Part shown: piece by piece, positions 44,954 to 53,900 of the stretch
How the letters are laid out: each line of letters begins with the position of its first letter
Position numbering within the stretch: the first letter of the stretch is position 1
NCBI RefSeq assembly: GCF_003149455.1
Contig: NZ_QFFK01000002.1
Span: 434,001-498,000 of the forward strand
Direction of reading: 5' to 3'
Origin: Chitinophaga deserti
Lineage (GTDB): Bacteria; Bacteroidota; Bacteroidia; Chitinophagales; Chitinophagaceae
DNA: 64,000 nucleotides
Notes under the pieces: model-generated
The model's input: the letters and a program-made list of their open reading frames with translations, nothing else
Databases searched by the model: none
Told to the model about the DNA's origin: nothing
Position numbers and translations under genes: made by a program

Positions 44954-46435
44954 CTATAGTTTGACGTTAGTGGGCACCGTCCAGTTCTTTTTGACGTTGA
45001 TGGGCTCTTTGAAGGTAAATACGGTTTCCGGCTGCTTTTTCGGGTTGCGGTAATAGATGCCTGTATCCCACTGGCCATTGAAGTTACGGTCCACAATCAC
45101 GCGGATTTCATACTCCCCGGGCTGGATAAGCCCGCGCTCCCATTTACCGTTCTTCACCACACCGGTATACTTCACTTCCTTTCCACCGGTAACCAGCTGA
45201 ACCACAAACTGGTAGCTGGTGTCGCTTTGGGGGAGCAGTACTTTTGCACTGTCGCTGATACTAAGCTGTACGGTAACCGTTCCGTAGTCGTCCAGCATTT
45301 TGGCTTCAAAACGAACGGTGTCGGCCTTGGCGGTCTGGAGGCCGGTAGTATCGGTCGCGAAACCTGCAGGGAGGATCAGTTGGTAAGGTTTACCCGGTTT
45401 CCAGTTATAAGCGAGTTTAAACCGTTTCTGCGTGGTATCTGCCACACTCACGCTAAACTTCACGGGGCGGAGTGTTGTGTCTTCCAGCAGGGAGATAGCA
45501 CCCGAATCGAGGCTGCGCAGCGGGAAGTTGAAAGACAGAACAAGACTGTCTCCCAGTTCCTGCCGGCCACCATTCAGCTCTGCACTGGCCAGCAATTTGG
45601 GTTTTTTCTTGTCGTCTTTCTTTTTCTCCTTCTCCTGCTGCGGTTCAGGTTCAGCCGGGAGGTCCAATTCCTCATACTTGGGTCGGAGAGAATCCGGCTC
45701 TTTGAAAAGCGACATATTAATATCCGTCATGGCTTCCTGCAGATCGATTGGCTCCTCGCGGAAAGCGATCAGCTCATCGGGCTGGGTATATTGAAAATCC
45801 CGGTCTTCTTCCTTGAGGGCGAAAATCCGGTATTTGCCAGGTTTCAGGTTCTTGAAACGATAACTGCCGTTACCCTTGGTTTTAGCGAGGTACAGTGGCT
45901 TTTCCTTCGATACCACACTGTCTTCCAGGATGTTGGAATATAACATTACCGCCACGTTACTATCCGGTTTGCCGGTTTCTGCGATGAGAATGGTGCCGGT
46001 GAGGGTAAGGGAGTCCAGGTAATCGCCGGTAGATACTACATATTGGAAGTCCTCAATGGGATTACGTTCGTTTACGTCCTTTACGGCGTCACCGAAGTTA
46101 AAAGTGTAGGTGGTATTGGGCTGCAGGGAGTCCTTTATGACCATGGTGATAGTACGCAGCTTGGCTGTAATAGTAGGGGTGCGCTTCAGCGTAGGCGATA
46201 CGATCAGTTTCTCCAGCACGTTTTCCAGCTCCACATACTCGTTGAACCTGAAGGTAACCTCCTTTTCATTGAACCCGAGGGTAGAATCGGGAGGGGATAT
46301 ATGGAGTACTCTTGGGGCAAGGGTATCCCGCGGCCCGCCTCCGGGCGGCACAATATTGGCGCAACGCGAGAAAAACATGCCGCACACTACCAGTAATATC
46401 CATGAGCCAAACCAGCCCAGTTTATATTGATTCAT
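44954..46435 (-). CDS. Ig-like domain (Big_5) lipoprotein
   Basis: 493 residues with a signal segment and lipobox-like Cys (FFSRC). NIVPPGGGPRDTLAPRVLHI is the opening typical of this Bacteroidota protein group. The first Ig-like (SbsA/Big_5) domain has EVTFRFNEYVELENVLEKLI, and a carboxypeptidase-like module (GSYRFKNLKPGKYRIFALKE) follows. A Glu/Lys-rich linker (QQEKEKKKDDKKK) precedes further strand-rich repeats, and the C-terminal YRNPKKQPETVFTFKEP is the usual end. The protein is expected on the outer membrane or in the periplasm; its function is unknown. It lies leftward, just upstream of recR. Confidence 0.88.
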   Translation of the reverse strand: MNQYKLGWFGSWILLVVCGMFFSRCANIVPPGGGPRDTLAPRVLHISPPDSTLGFNEKEVTFRFNEYVELENVLEKLIVSPTLKRTPTITAKLRTITMVIKDSLQPNTTYTFNFGDAVKDVNERNPIEDFQYVVSTGDYLDSLTLTGTILIAETGKPDSNVAVMLYSNILEDSVVSKEKPLYLAKTKGNGSYRFKNLKPGKYRIFALKEEDRDFQYTQPDELIAFREEPIDLQEAMTDINMSLFKEPDSLRPKYEELDLPAEPEPQQEKEKKKDDKKKPKLLASAELNGGRQELGDSLVLSFNFPLRSLDSGAISLLEDTTLRPVKFSVSVADTTQKRFKLAYNWKPGKPYQLILPAGFATDTTGLQTAKADTVRFEAKMLDDYGTVTVQLSISDSAKVLLPQSDTSYQFVVQLVTGGKEVKYTGVVKNGKWERGLIQPGEYEIRVIVDRNFNGQWDTGIYYRNPKKQPETVFTFKEPINVKKNWTVPTNVKL

Positions 46436-46489
46436 GATTCCTTTTCGCTGAATTTATGATTTGCAAACTTACTGCTTGTTGGCCATTAT

Positions 46490-49400
46490 TTACTCTTCCT
46501 CCTCTACCAGGGTGTGCAACGCCACTTCCAGTTTATTGTCTTTCACGAAGTTGCACCAGCGGCAGTCCTCTTTGCCACAGCCGGTATAAAAGTCCTTATT
46601 CTGGATATGGATCCAGGTTTCGCGGATCTGCTGGTTCACGGTGGTAATGTCTTCCGGCAGGATGTCGATCTTCTCTTTAAAGTATTCCTTCTGTTTATTC
46701 GGTTCCACGAAATCAAACTCGGTACTTACCACATGCCAGTTCTTCTGCTTGTAGTTGTCGAGCAGGATTTTATAGAAAACGGCCTGTCTCCAATAGTCGC
46801 CGCCGTTGGGATTGCGGTCGTTGGGCCTGTCAAACTTCTTCAGGTCTTTCTTCGTTTTCTCATAATCCCCCGTCTTATAATCCACCACATTAATTTCACT
46901 GCCGTTGAATTCGAGCTTGTCGATCTTCCCTTTAAGCGGCACGCCGTTCACTACTACGTTCCGGATATTGCGCTCAATGCTCACAATACGGTTCCAGTGG
47001 GGGAGGTATTTGTCATAATAATTGGTCAGGATATCTTCCCCGTATTCCATCCGCCGGTTAAAGGCCTCTTTGGTGAAGGCTTCGCGGCTGCGGAGCATGC
47101 TGTAGCGGAAGTCTTTGATAAACTCTTCCTTTGGCGGGAATTCGTTTTTCTCCTGCATTTTCTGGAAAAGCTTCTCCAGTGCAAAGTGCACCGCGGAGCC
47201 AAATTCGGTGTTCTCCGAACGGCCAGAAGGTACGCGGAGCAGGTTCTGGTAAAAGAACGCCAGCGGGCAATGCAGGTAATTATTGAGCGCCGTTACGTTC
47301 ATGGTAAAGCCGCTCAGCAGGGTATCTATAAACAACTGATCCACTTTTTCGATTTCCGGTGCCTGTTCCTTTCCATATTGCAGGATCTCGAACTGGAACA
47401 TGGTTTCGTCGTCCATGGTTACCGGAACTACGCTCAGATTGTGATACTGCTGGATCTCGGCCACGAAAACACTGGGTACCAGTGGCTTCCCGTCCTGCTT
47501 AAAGTCGGGGTAGGAGATATACAGATGCTTTTCCGCCCGGGTGAGTGCCACATAAAATAAGCGCCGCAGTTCCTGCTGATCGGTGGAAGTGGCTTCCGTG
47601 GTAAAAACCGTATCAGGGAACGAAAAGCCCCCGCTCATTTTTTTCTTGTCTTCCCAGATGTTGGAGGTAACGCCTGTCAGGAATACATATTCGAATTCCA
47701 GTCCTTTGGATCCATGGGCAGTGAGCAGGTTAACCCCTTTTTCATTACCGGAAACCTGGATGAGTGGGATAGACAGACCGTTGGATTCCATCAGGTCGAT
47801 GGTTTCGAGGAGCTTTACAATAGTCATGTCTGGATGGCGGCGGGTTTCCTCTTTTACGAAGTCGAACAGCGCCTGCAACACTTTCATGAGCCATATCTTT
47901 TCCGGGCTGGCAAGGATGTATGAAAGAATGCCGCCTTCGCTTATGATGGAGGAAAACAACTGCTGCAGGGTGATGTTATGTGCATCGCCTATCCATTTCT
48001 CGAGGAGGCGCCCCAGTCGCAGCGCATCATCGTGCGGTGCGAGGGAAAACAGTGTTGGGTTGCGGGTGTTCACCCATTCCTGCAGGTATTTGCGGATGGA
48101 GGATTTTTCGCTGTATCCCTTTTCTGCAACTTCTATACTGATGCGCGCGGTTTCAATAGGGGGTACTTTGTAAAAATCGTAGTGCATCAGCTCGAAAAGA
48201 ATATCGTCACCGCTGTAAGGCGTTTCCAGCTCACGGGCGATATACCGGAGGATCTGCAGGATTTTCCGGGCAAAGGGTATTTCGAATAAATTCTGATTTC
48301 TTTTGGAAAAGAATGGCACGCCTTTGAGCCGGAAGTATTGTGCCAGCTCTTCGCCATACTTGTTCTCTTTGTAGATAACTGCGATTTTCCCGGGCATAAC
48401 GCCCTTTGCAAGTATACGCTCCACTTCGAGTGTTATATGCACCATTTCATCGCGGGGCGTATTGTAACGGCGGATAACCGGCGGAATATTAAGGGGTGTC
48501 AGCTTGTCGTTTGCTGCTCTCAGTTGCTTGCTGAGGCCGGGTAGCTTATCTACCAGCCGGGAGCCTTCATTATGGGCAATTACAGACATGGACACGTCCA
48601 GGATGTTTTGCACGGAGCGGTAGTTTTCCGTCAGTACCACTGTGCGCAGGTCATGCGCAAGATGATCGTTGGCGAATTGCTCCATATTTTCCACGTTGGC
48701 CCCCTGAAAGCGATAAATAGACTGATCGTCGTCGCCCACCACAAATACGTTCGGCTTTTCTTCACCGCTTGTTAGCAGACCAATAAGCATGTTCTGGGTA
48801 CCGCTGGTATCCTGATATTCATCCACCAGTATGTATTGAAACCGCTCTTTATAATCGAGCAACAGGTTAGGGTTTTCACGAAATACGCGGATCACCCAGT
48901 TGATCATATCATCGAAGTCGTAACGGTTGGCTTTGTGCATCAGCTGCTGAAACACGTCGAACTGCTCCACTGCTGCCAGTAACCGGGCCATCTTCTCCCG
49001 TTCATTCGCAATCTTATCCTGCTTCAGGTCGCCTTTCTTAAACCGGCCCTGATTACGTTTGTAGGTGTATTCTTCGCGCTCAGGCAGACTTTCCACATAC
49101 ACTTCCACACGCTCCCGGATAAAGGGAACTGTCCAGCCTTCCCGCTTCATGGTTGAAAACAGGCCGGCGAGGTTGCGCATGTCATAATAAACATCGCCAC
49201 GGTAACGCTTAAGCGGATTTTCTTTGGTAAACCCGTCTATAAGGGTTTTAAGCAGCTGAATTTTCTCCAGATCGGAGATAGGATCCAATACGTTTTTCTC
49301 AAAAAGCGACAGGTTGTCCTGAATCACTTCATTACAAAACGAGTGGAAGGTATGGATGTTGACGCGGTAGGCATCCGGGCCGATAAAATCGGTAAGCCGC

Positions 49401-49645
49401 TTGCGCATGGCAACGGTGCCTGCGTCGGTGTAGGTAAGGCAGAGAATATTGTGGGGGAGGAAGTCGGTATCACGGAGGATCTTGCCGATGCGGGATGCCA
49501 GGATCTGGGTTTTACCCGTTCCCGGGCCGGCAATCACCATTACAGGTCCTTCGGTATTGTCTACCGCCTCCCGCTGCGCGCTGTTAAGGCGTGCGTATAC
49601 TTCGTCGTATCGTTGATTATATTGTTCCTGTTGCGGATTGCTCAT
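46490..49645 (-). CDS. UvrD/PcrA-type helicase fused to a PD-(D/E)XK nuclease with FeS cysteines
   Basis: 1051 residues. Helicase motifs: I VIAGPGTGKTQILASRIG, II FQYILVDEYQDTSGTQ, III VGDDDQSIYRFQGANVE, IV VVLTENYRSVQNILDVS, V LTAHGSKGLEFEYVFLTG, VI RRLFYVALTRAEKHLYIS. The C-terminal nuclease has GSAVHFALEKLFQKM and EINVVDYKTGDYEK. One cysteine (LHCPLAFFY) upstream and YTGCGKEDCRWC at the end form the four-Cys FeS pattern of AddB and Dna2-like nucleases. It is likely involved in end resection. It overlaps the following DUF3298 gene on the same strand by 4 bases. No second AddA-like subunit is in the window. Confidence 0.93.
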   Translation of the reverse strand: MSNPQQEQYNQRYDEVYARLNSAQREAVDNTEGPVMVIAGPGTGKTQILASRIGKILRDTDFLPHNILCLTYTDAGTVAMRKRLTDFIGPDAYRVNIHTFHSFCNEVIQDNLSLFEKNVLDPISDLEKIQLLKTLIDGFTKENPLKRYRGDVYYDMRNLAGLFSTMKREGWTVPFIRERVEVYVESLPEREEYTYKRNQGRFKKGDLKQDKIANEREKMARLLAAVEQFDVFQQLMHKANRYDFDDMINWVIRVFRENPNLLLDYKERFQYILVDEYQDTSGTQNMLIGLLTSGEEKPNVFVVGDDDQSIYRFQGANVENMEQFANDHLAHDLRTVVLTENYRSVQNILDVSMSVIAHNEGSRLVDKLPGLSKQLRAANDKLTPLNIPPVIRRYNTPRDEMVHITLEVERILAKGVMPGKIAVIYKENKYGEELAQYFRLKGVPFFSKRNQNLFEIPFARKILQILRYIARELETPYSGDDILFELMHYDFYKVPPIETARISIEVAEKGYSEKSSIRKYLQEWVNTRNPTLFSLAPHDDALRLGRLLEKWIGDAHNITLQQLFSSIISEGGILSYILASPEKIWLMKVLQALFDFVKEETRRHPDMTIVKLLETIDLMESNGLSIPLIQVSGNEKGVNLLTAHGSKGLEFEYVFLTGVTSNIWEDKKKMSGGFSFPDTVFTTEATSTDQQELRRLFYVALTRAEKHLYISYPDFKQDGKPLVPSVFVAEIQQYHNLSVVPVTMDDETMFQFEILQYGKEQAPEIEKVDQLFIDTLLSGFTMNVTALNNYLHCPLAFFYQNLLRVPSGRSENTEFGSAVHFALEKLFQKMQEKNEFPPKEEFIKDFRYSMLRSREAFTKEAFNRRMEYGEDILTNYYDKYLPHWNRIVSIERNIRNVVVNGVPLKGKIDKLEFNGSEINVVDYKTGDYEKTKKDLKKFDRPNDRNPNGGDYWRQAVFYKILLDNYKQKNWHVVSTEFDFVEPNKQKEYFKEKIDILPEDITTVNQQIRETWIHIQNKDFYTGCGKEDCRWCNFVKDNKLEVALHTLVEEEE

Positions 49646-50787
49646 GGTTTTGGTAAATATGTGTCCTGTACGATGGCCCGGATGTCGCTCCAGGGCACGA
49701 ACAGTGTGATCTGTCCTACGGCGTAGGCTGCTATCTCATAAGGGACGAAGTTGAAAACAACGCCTTTGTCGGTCAGATAAAAATTCTCGTTTGGCTCGAT
49801 GTGCTTTTTGAAAAGGTAAGCTTCATCGAGCGGCTGATTGGCCGGTACTTTATACAGTTTGCGGAAAGATTTATCAAGTGCGGTGCCCAGTACGGGTTTA
49901 TAGCCGGGCTTGAAAACGTCAGTAACAGTAAGTTTTTTCTTCGCAGCGAGGTCGTAAGCTTCAAAAGAGGTGCCATAGTTGCCATGTGCCCCTCCGCTGT
50001 ATTCGTATCCCAGTTTGGCAACGGCAAGCAGCGGAAATTTGTTCCAGACAACGCTGGCGGAGGAATTTGTTTCCCAGTTCCAGGAGGCGCCGGGGCCATC
50101 TTCATTGCCGGTAGTATCTATGTCTTTTGCATTATCCTGATAACTTTCAAGATATACGAGAACGGCAGATTTGATGGCCTGCACAGGCATCTCTCCCGGT
50201 TTAAGTTCGGGGTAGAGGGAGGTGCGCAGGAATTCTATGGTAGCCTGGTCTGCCCCACCAGTGGGCCAAACCATGCTTTCGCTGGCCCTGCCTATAGGGG
50301 AGTTGTCTTTGTTGGGGAATAGCTTAGCCGAATCTTCGAATGTATGTACCTCGAAGGCTATAGCATTGTCCATATTCTCTGTCAGCTCAAACTCAAATGT
50401 TTTACCATTGCCGGTCCAGGTGCCACGGTATTGCATACCATTAAAAGCACCACTCAGCATATTCTCGTTGTTGATACCGGCGTATTCAGCCAGGATCAGA
50501 CTGTCGCCGGTTTCCCGTGCAAGAGAAAGGCCGATAGGTTCACCTACTTTGTCGTATACATACCAGCCTTCATATTTGCCCGGGTTGTATTTGATCAGCT
50601 GCAGGGTAACGGGCTGCCCGGCGAGGGTGCCTTTAAATTGTTTGTAAAACGAACCGGCAACGGGGGCCTGTACCGGCGCAATGGTAGCAACGGTTGTACT
50701 GTCGGTAGTTTCAGCGTTTTTCTTTTGCCCGGACTGGCAGGCAGAAAGGCCTCCCAGTGCCGCAAGCATACAAATCAACATTCTCAT
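49642..50787 (-). CDS. DUF3298/RsiV-like lipoprotein, copy 1
   Basis: 381 residues; lipobox LSAC, then a disordered linker. GTLAGQPVTLQLIKYNPGKY is the N-terminal repeat-like domain. PLLAVAKLGYEYSGGAHGNYGT is the DUF3298-type GGAH motif, LTVTDVFKPGYKPVLGTALDK follows, and IEPNENFYLTDKGVVFNFVPYEIAAYAVGQ is the domain end. The family includes anti-sigma RsiV, which binds lysozyme, and similar proteins with peptidoglycan ties. The gene precedes the helicase on the minus strand (4-base overlap). Confidence 0.86.
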   Translation of the reverse strand: MRMLICMLAALGGLSACQSGQKKNAETTDSTTVATIAPVQAPVAGSFYKQFKGTLAGQPVTLQLIKYNPGKYEGWYVYDKVGEPIGLSLARETGDSLILAEYAGINNENMLSGAFNGMQYRGTWTGNGKTFEFELTENMDNAIAFEVHTFEDSAKLFPNKDNSPIGRASESMVWPTGGADQATIEFLRTSLYPELKPGEMPVQAIKSAVLVYLESYQDNAKDIDTTGNEDGPGASWNWETNSSASVVWNKFPLLAVAKLGYEYSGGAHGNYGTSFEAYDLAAKKKLTVTDVFKPGYKPVLGTALDKSFRKLYKVPANQPLDEAYLFKKHIEPNENFYLTDKGVVFNFVPYEIAAYAVGQITLFVPWSDIRAIVQDTYLPKP

Positions 50788-50838
50788 GATAGCCGGTAAT
50801 TACGGGCGTAAATTACCACAAAAGCGCGAATGTGAGCC

Positions 50839-51954
50839 TTAGCGGAGGTAAGCTTCCTGTACAACCGGTCTGATATCATCCCAGGGCACAAACAGGGAGA
50901 TTTGTCCCGAAGCGTAGGAGGCGATTTCATAGGGTGTATAACTGAATACCACGCCATGAGAGGTGATAAAGAAGTTGTTGTTCGGCTCAATCTTCTTCAC
51001 GAAAAGTCCGGCTTCTTCGAGTGTTTGATTGGCCGGAACCTTGAATCTTTTCCGGTATGCCTTCTCCAGTGCAGTGGTTAATGCGGGTTTATAACCGCCT
51101 TTAAATACATCAGTGATGGTAAGTTGCTTTTTGCGGGAGAGGTCATACACTACAAAATTAGAGCCCCCGTTACCATGGGCGCCCCCGGTGAAGTCGTATG
51201 CCCAGCTCTCGATGGCTAACAGCGGCAATTGGTTCCAGGTCACAACATCGCCACCCTGAGCACTCCAGTTCCAGGATGGGCCGTTGTTCATGCCGGCGGT
51301 ATCTACATCTTTTGCGTTGCCTTTATAGCTGATAAGGAAGGAGTCTGCCCCGTTTTTAAGACCCAGGGCAGCCGTTTCACCTGGTTTAAGTCCTGGATTG
51401 AGGGCTTGCTGAAGGAAGGTGATGGTAGCGTCGTCAGCTCCGCTGGTTGGCCAAACCGTATAGGAGGAAACGGTGGCTACGGGAGAGTTTTCGTTGGACT
51501 GGAAGAGTCGGGCAGAATCTTCGTAAGAAACGAGGGAGAAGACGATGGCGCTGTCATTGTTTTCCACCAGGTCAAAATCATAATTGTTTTTCGTTCCGAG
51601 CCACTTGCCCCTGAAGTGCCCGTCTGCCGATACCATGCCACGGAATGTATTATCGTCCTGGCTGTATCCCTCCATAAGGATGATACTGTCACCGGGCCCC
51701 CGGCTGTAGTCGGGAGTAAGAGAAATAGGCTCGCCATGGGCATCGTAGACGTACCATCCACGTACATCAGAAGAATCGGAACGCTGTAGCAGGAGCGTTA
51801 CCGGTTGCCCTGCCAGCGTGCCTTTATAGCGTTTAGCCCAGGTGGCCGGCAGTTCGGTGGTTGTGCTGGTACTGTCTGTATTTTGGCCTGGTTTCGGGCT
51901 TTGCTGGCAGGCAGTTAAAGCGAGGATAATGGCGGGGAAGAGGTATTTATGCAT
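50839..51954 (-). CDS. DUF3298/RsiV-like lipoprotein, copy 2
   Basis: 371 residues from the ATG at 51954 (MHKYLFPAIILALTACQQS, lipobox LTAC); an upstream in-frame ATG at 52062 adds 36 residues with no signal character. It matches copy 1 along its length: GTLAGQPVTLLLQRSDSSDV, SVAYDFTGGAHGN-type GGAH region, LTITDVFKGGYKPALTTALE, and the end NNFFITSHGVVFSYTPYEIA. The copies lie 51 bases apart and clearly arose by tandem duplication. Divergent from pdxH. Confidence 0.86.
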   Translation of the reverse strand: MHKYLFPAIILALTACQQSPKPGQNTDSTSTTTELPATWAKRYKGTLAGQPVTLLLQRSDSSDVRGWYVYDAHGEPISLTPDYSRGPGDSIILMEGYSQDDNTFRGMVSADGHFRGKWLGTKNNYDFDLVENNDSAIVFSLVSYEDSARLFQSNENSPVATVSSYTVWPTSGADDATITFLQQALNPGLKPGETAALGLKNGADSFLISYKGNAKDVDTAGMNNGPSWNWSAQGGDVVTWNQLPLLAIESWAYDFTGGAHGNGGSNFVVYDLSRKKQLTITDVFKGGYKPALTTALEKAYRKRFKVPANQTLEEAGLFVKKIEPNNNFFITSHGVVFSYTPYEIASYASGQISLFVPWDDIRPVVQEAYLR

Positions 51955-52054
51955 GGAGGTGTTTTTTACATGTTGATGAAAATTACCCGTTATAGAGACA
52001 AGCATCAGCCTCATAAGGTTCAATAAGCCGTAATTTTGCAAAAAAGGAGCCAAT

Positions 52055-52702
52055 ATGATCAATCAGAAGATAGCAGACCTCCGGCAGGATTACCGCCGTG
52101 CCACGCTTAATGAGCGGGAAGTAGCCTCGCACCCGGTGAAACAGTTCGAACACTGGTGGCAGGAAGTGCTGGCCGGTGAAATCGACGAACCTAATGCAAT
52201 GACGCTGGCTACCTGTACGGCTGGCGGGCAACCCGCTGCCAGGATCGTATTGCTGAAAAGCTTCGATGAGCAGGGATTCCTCTTTTTTACTAACTATGAA
52301 AGCCGCAAAGGCAAAGAACTGGAGGAAAATCCCCGTGCCACGCTGCTTTTCTTCTGGAAAGAGCTGGAGCGGCAGGTTCGGGTGGAAGGAAAGGTGATGC
52401 GTGTGCCGCCTGATGTGAGCGACGAATATTTCAATTCCCGCCCTGTAGGCAGCCGTATAGGGGCGATTGCGAGCCCTCAGAGCCAGGTGATTCCCGGCCG
52501 GGAAGTGCTGGAAGAAAAGGTGAAATCCCTGGAGGCACAGTACCTGGCGCATGCGCCGCAGCGTCCTGCACATTGGGGTGGTTATGTGGTAGTACCTGAA
52601 GTAGTGGAGTTTTGGCAGGGGCGCAGCAGTCGCCTGCACGACCGCCTGCGTTATACGCGGGAGGCAAATGGTAGCTGGAAAATAGAGAGATTGGCGCCCT
52701 GA
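52055..52702 (+). CDS. pdxH: Pyridoxamine 5'-phosphate oxidase
   Basis: 215 residues, FMN-dependent oxidation of PNP/PMP to PLP. The split-barrel fold shows MTLATCTAGGQPAARIVLLK, GFLFFTNYESRKGKELEENP, ATLLFFWKELERQVRVEG, SRIGAIASPQSQVI, and the C-terminal WGGYVVVPEVVEFWQGRSSR with FMN/substrate contacts. It ends GSWKIERLAP, the typical family end. Divergent from the copy-2 lipoprotein gene. Confidence 0.97.
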   Translation: MINQKIADLRQDYRRATLNEREVASHPVKQFEHWWQEVLAGEIDEPNAMTLATCTAGGQPAARIVLLKSFDEQGFLFFTNYESRKGKELEENPRATLLFFWKELERQVRVEGKVMRVPPDVSDEYFNSRPVGSRIGAIASPQSQVIPGREVLEEKVKSLEAQYLAHAPQRPAHWGGYVVVPEVVEFWQGRSSRLHDRLRYTREANGSWKIERLAP

Positions 52703-52720
52703 TCCGGGCGTATATAACAA

Positions 52721-52768
52721 GGGGGATACCGGTCATTGGCCTGTAAAGGCGCATGTCCGGAATCCCCC
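52721..52768 (+). terminator. Terminator of pdxH
   Basis: GGGGGAT (52721-52727) pairs with ATCCCCC (52762-52768), then CCGG with CCGG inside (52729-52732 and 52757-52760). It is followed on the plus strand by GTTATTTTT. The inner loop is long, so the hairpin is imperfect. Confidence 0.65.
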
Positions 52769-52789
52769 GTTATTTTTGGCTGCTGATAA

Positions 52790-52900
52790 TTAAGCTTTCT
52801 TTTTTGCAGCGGCGGCTTTCTTGGTTTTAGCCGGACGGCTTTTACCAAAAGATCCGTTAGAGATCTTGCCTTTCTTGGTTTTGATATCACCTCTACCCAT
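52790..52900 (-). CDS. 30S ribosomal protein bTHX
   Basis: A 36-residue gene read from ATG at 52898-52900 to TAA at 52790-52792. The peptide starts MGRGDIKTKKGKISNGSFGK and continues with SRPAKTKK, then an Ala/Lys end. It is very basic and matches the Bacteroidota form of the small-subunit protein THX, which fits a cavity at the top of the 30S head. It is positioned between pdxH and hup, with a 131-base gap to hup. Confidence 0.9.
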   Translation of the reverse strand: MGRGDIKTKKGKISNGSFGKSRPAKTKKAAAAKKKA

Positions 52901-52980
52901 GGTCGAATGATTTTTTTAATTGATGAATGTTAATCGGAATTGCACCCCGGTGGGAGGTCTTCCGACTGCAAAAATAAAAA

Positions 52981-53009
52981 AAGCAAGAAACATTTGATGT
53001 TCCTTGCTT
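52981..53009 (-). terminator. Terminator of the HU gene
   Basis: AAGCAAGAAACAT (52981-52993) pairs with ATGTTCCTTGCTT (52997-53009) with one mismatch. On the minus strand it is followed by TTTTTTATTTTTGC. 22 bases past the HU stop. Confidence 0.85.
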
Positions 53010-53031
53010 AATAAAGTTGGGTCTCCAACTA

Positions 53032-53301
53032 TTAGATCTTGTCAGACAGTGCTTTACCGGCTTTGAACTTAGCCACTTTTTTAGCCTTGATCTTGATGAT
53101 CTGACCGGTTTGGGGGTTTCTGCCGTTACGAGCTGCACGCTTAGATACGGAGAAAGTGCCGAAGCCAACCAGAGTTACTTTACCACCTTTTTTCAGGGTG
53201 TCGGTAACTGCTTTGGTGAAAGCGTCGAGAGCATCGTTAGCCTGAGTCTTGGTAATGTCAGAGTCTTTGGCAATTTTTTCAATCAATTCGGCTTTGTTCA
53301 T
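53032..53301 (-). CDS. hup: HU-family DNA-binding protein
   Basis: 89 residues, typical length. [20 protein letters not shown], the beta-arm signature [20 protein letters not shown] and the following [18 protein letters not shown] are diagnostic. It bends DNA and compacts the nucleoid. A complete Bacteroidota promoter (see entry at 53344) lies 43 bases upstream, and a hairpin terminator follows. Confidence 0.97.
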   Translation of the reverse strand: MNKAELIEKIAKDSDITKTQANDALDAFTKAVTDTLKKGGKVTLVGFGTFSVSKRAARNGRNPQTGQIIKIKAKKVAKFKAGKALSDKI

Positions 53302-53343
53302 AGTTAGTTAAGATTTAACTAGTGAGAAAATGTTTGATGTGAG

Positions 53344-53373
53344 CAAATATAAAGCCTTTTACAAGATTACCAA
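53344..53373 (-). promoter_or_regulatory. Promoter of hup
   Basis: On the minus strand TTG (53373-53371), 19 bases, then TATATTTG (53351-53344), a full match to the Bacteroidota consensus. The start of transcription should be near 53338, giving a leader of about 40 bases. Confidence 0.72.
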
Positions 53374-53597
53374 ATTTCAGGAATTTTTTTTCGAGGGCTG
53401 AAAAACCCTACAGGTAACGTTTACAGCAGATTCGGGTGTTCACTTTGTTCGATTGATGCGTATCATCGTTTTGCTGAAATGCGCTACTGCATTGAGTTTG
53501 AATGCTATTTGCCCTGAAATGCCCGCCTGTGCCAAGTTTTGTGCCAAAACACCGCTTCATTTAAAACAGTGGATTTCCTGTGGATAAGTTATAATGG

Positions 53598-53900
53598 TTA
53601 TACAACCTGCATCACGGTCCTGAAGGCTACAAACTGGTCCCCAAACAGGTCAAACGCATGCTGGCGCATACGTGGAGCATGTTCCTGGAGGTAAGTATAA
53701 TAGTTCTCAAGGGTATCCATAAAGTATTGTGTGGCATATGTAGGCCCTTCCGAATCGTCCTGCTCCAGCAGCCGGCAGATACGATAATCATGGAAAAGGC
53801 CCGTGGCCATTATATCCGGGATATGTTCTTCCTTCATCCACTGCACCCAGCGGTTGTTAATTGCATGGGTTACCTTGGTGGTAACGTTATATATTATCAT
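53598..53900 (-). CDS. DUF4286 family protein
   Basis: 100 residues: MIIYNVTTKVTHAINNRWVQ, WMKEEHIPDIMATGLFHDY, YATQYFMDTLENYYTYLQ. It is a small conserved alpha/beta protein of unknown role, common in Bacteroidota. The start overlaps the exonuclease III stop by 4 bases, so translation may be coupled to it. The 296-base gap to hup (53302-53597) holds only the hup promoter. Confidence 0.85.
   Translation of the reverse strand: MIIYNVTTKVTHAINNRWVQWMKEEHIPDIMATGLFHDYRICRLLEQDDSEGPTYATQYFMDTLENYYTYLQEHAPRMRQHAFDLFGDQFVAFRTVMQVV

Noticed and set aside
46514..47560. 348-codon plus-strand open frame
   Set aside because: Antisense shadow of the helicase-nuclease.
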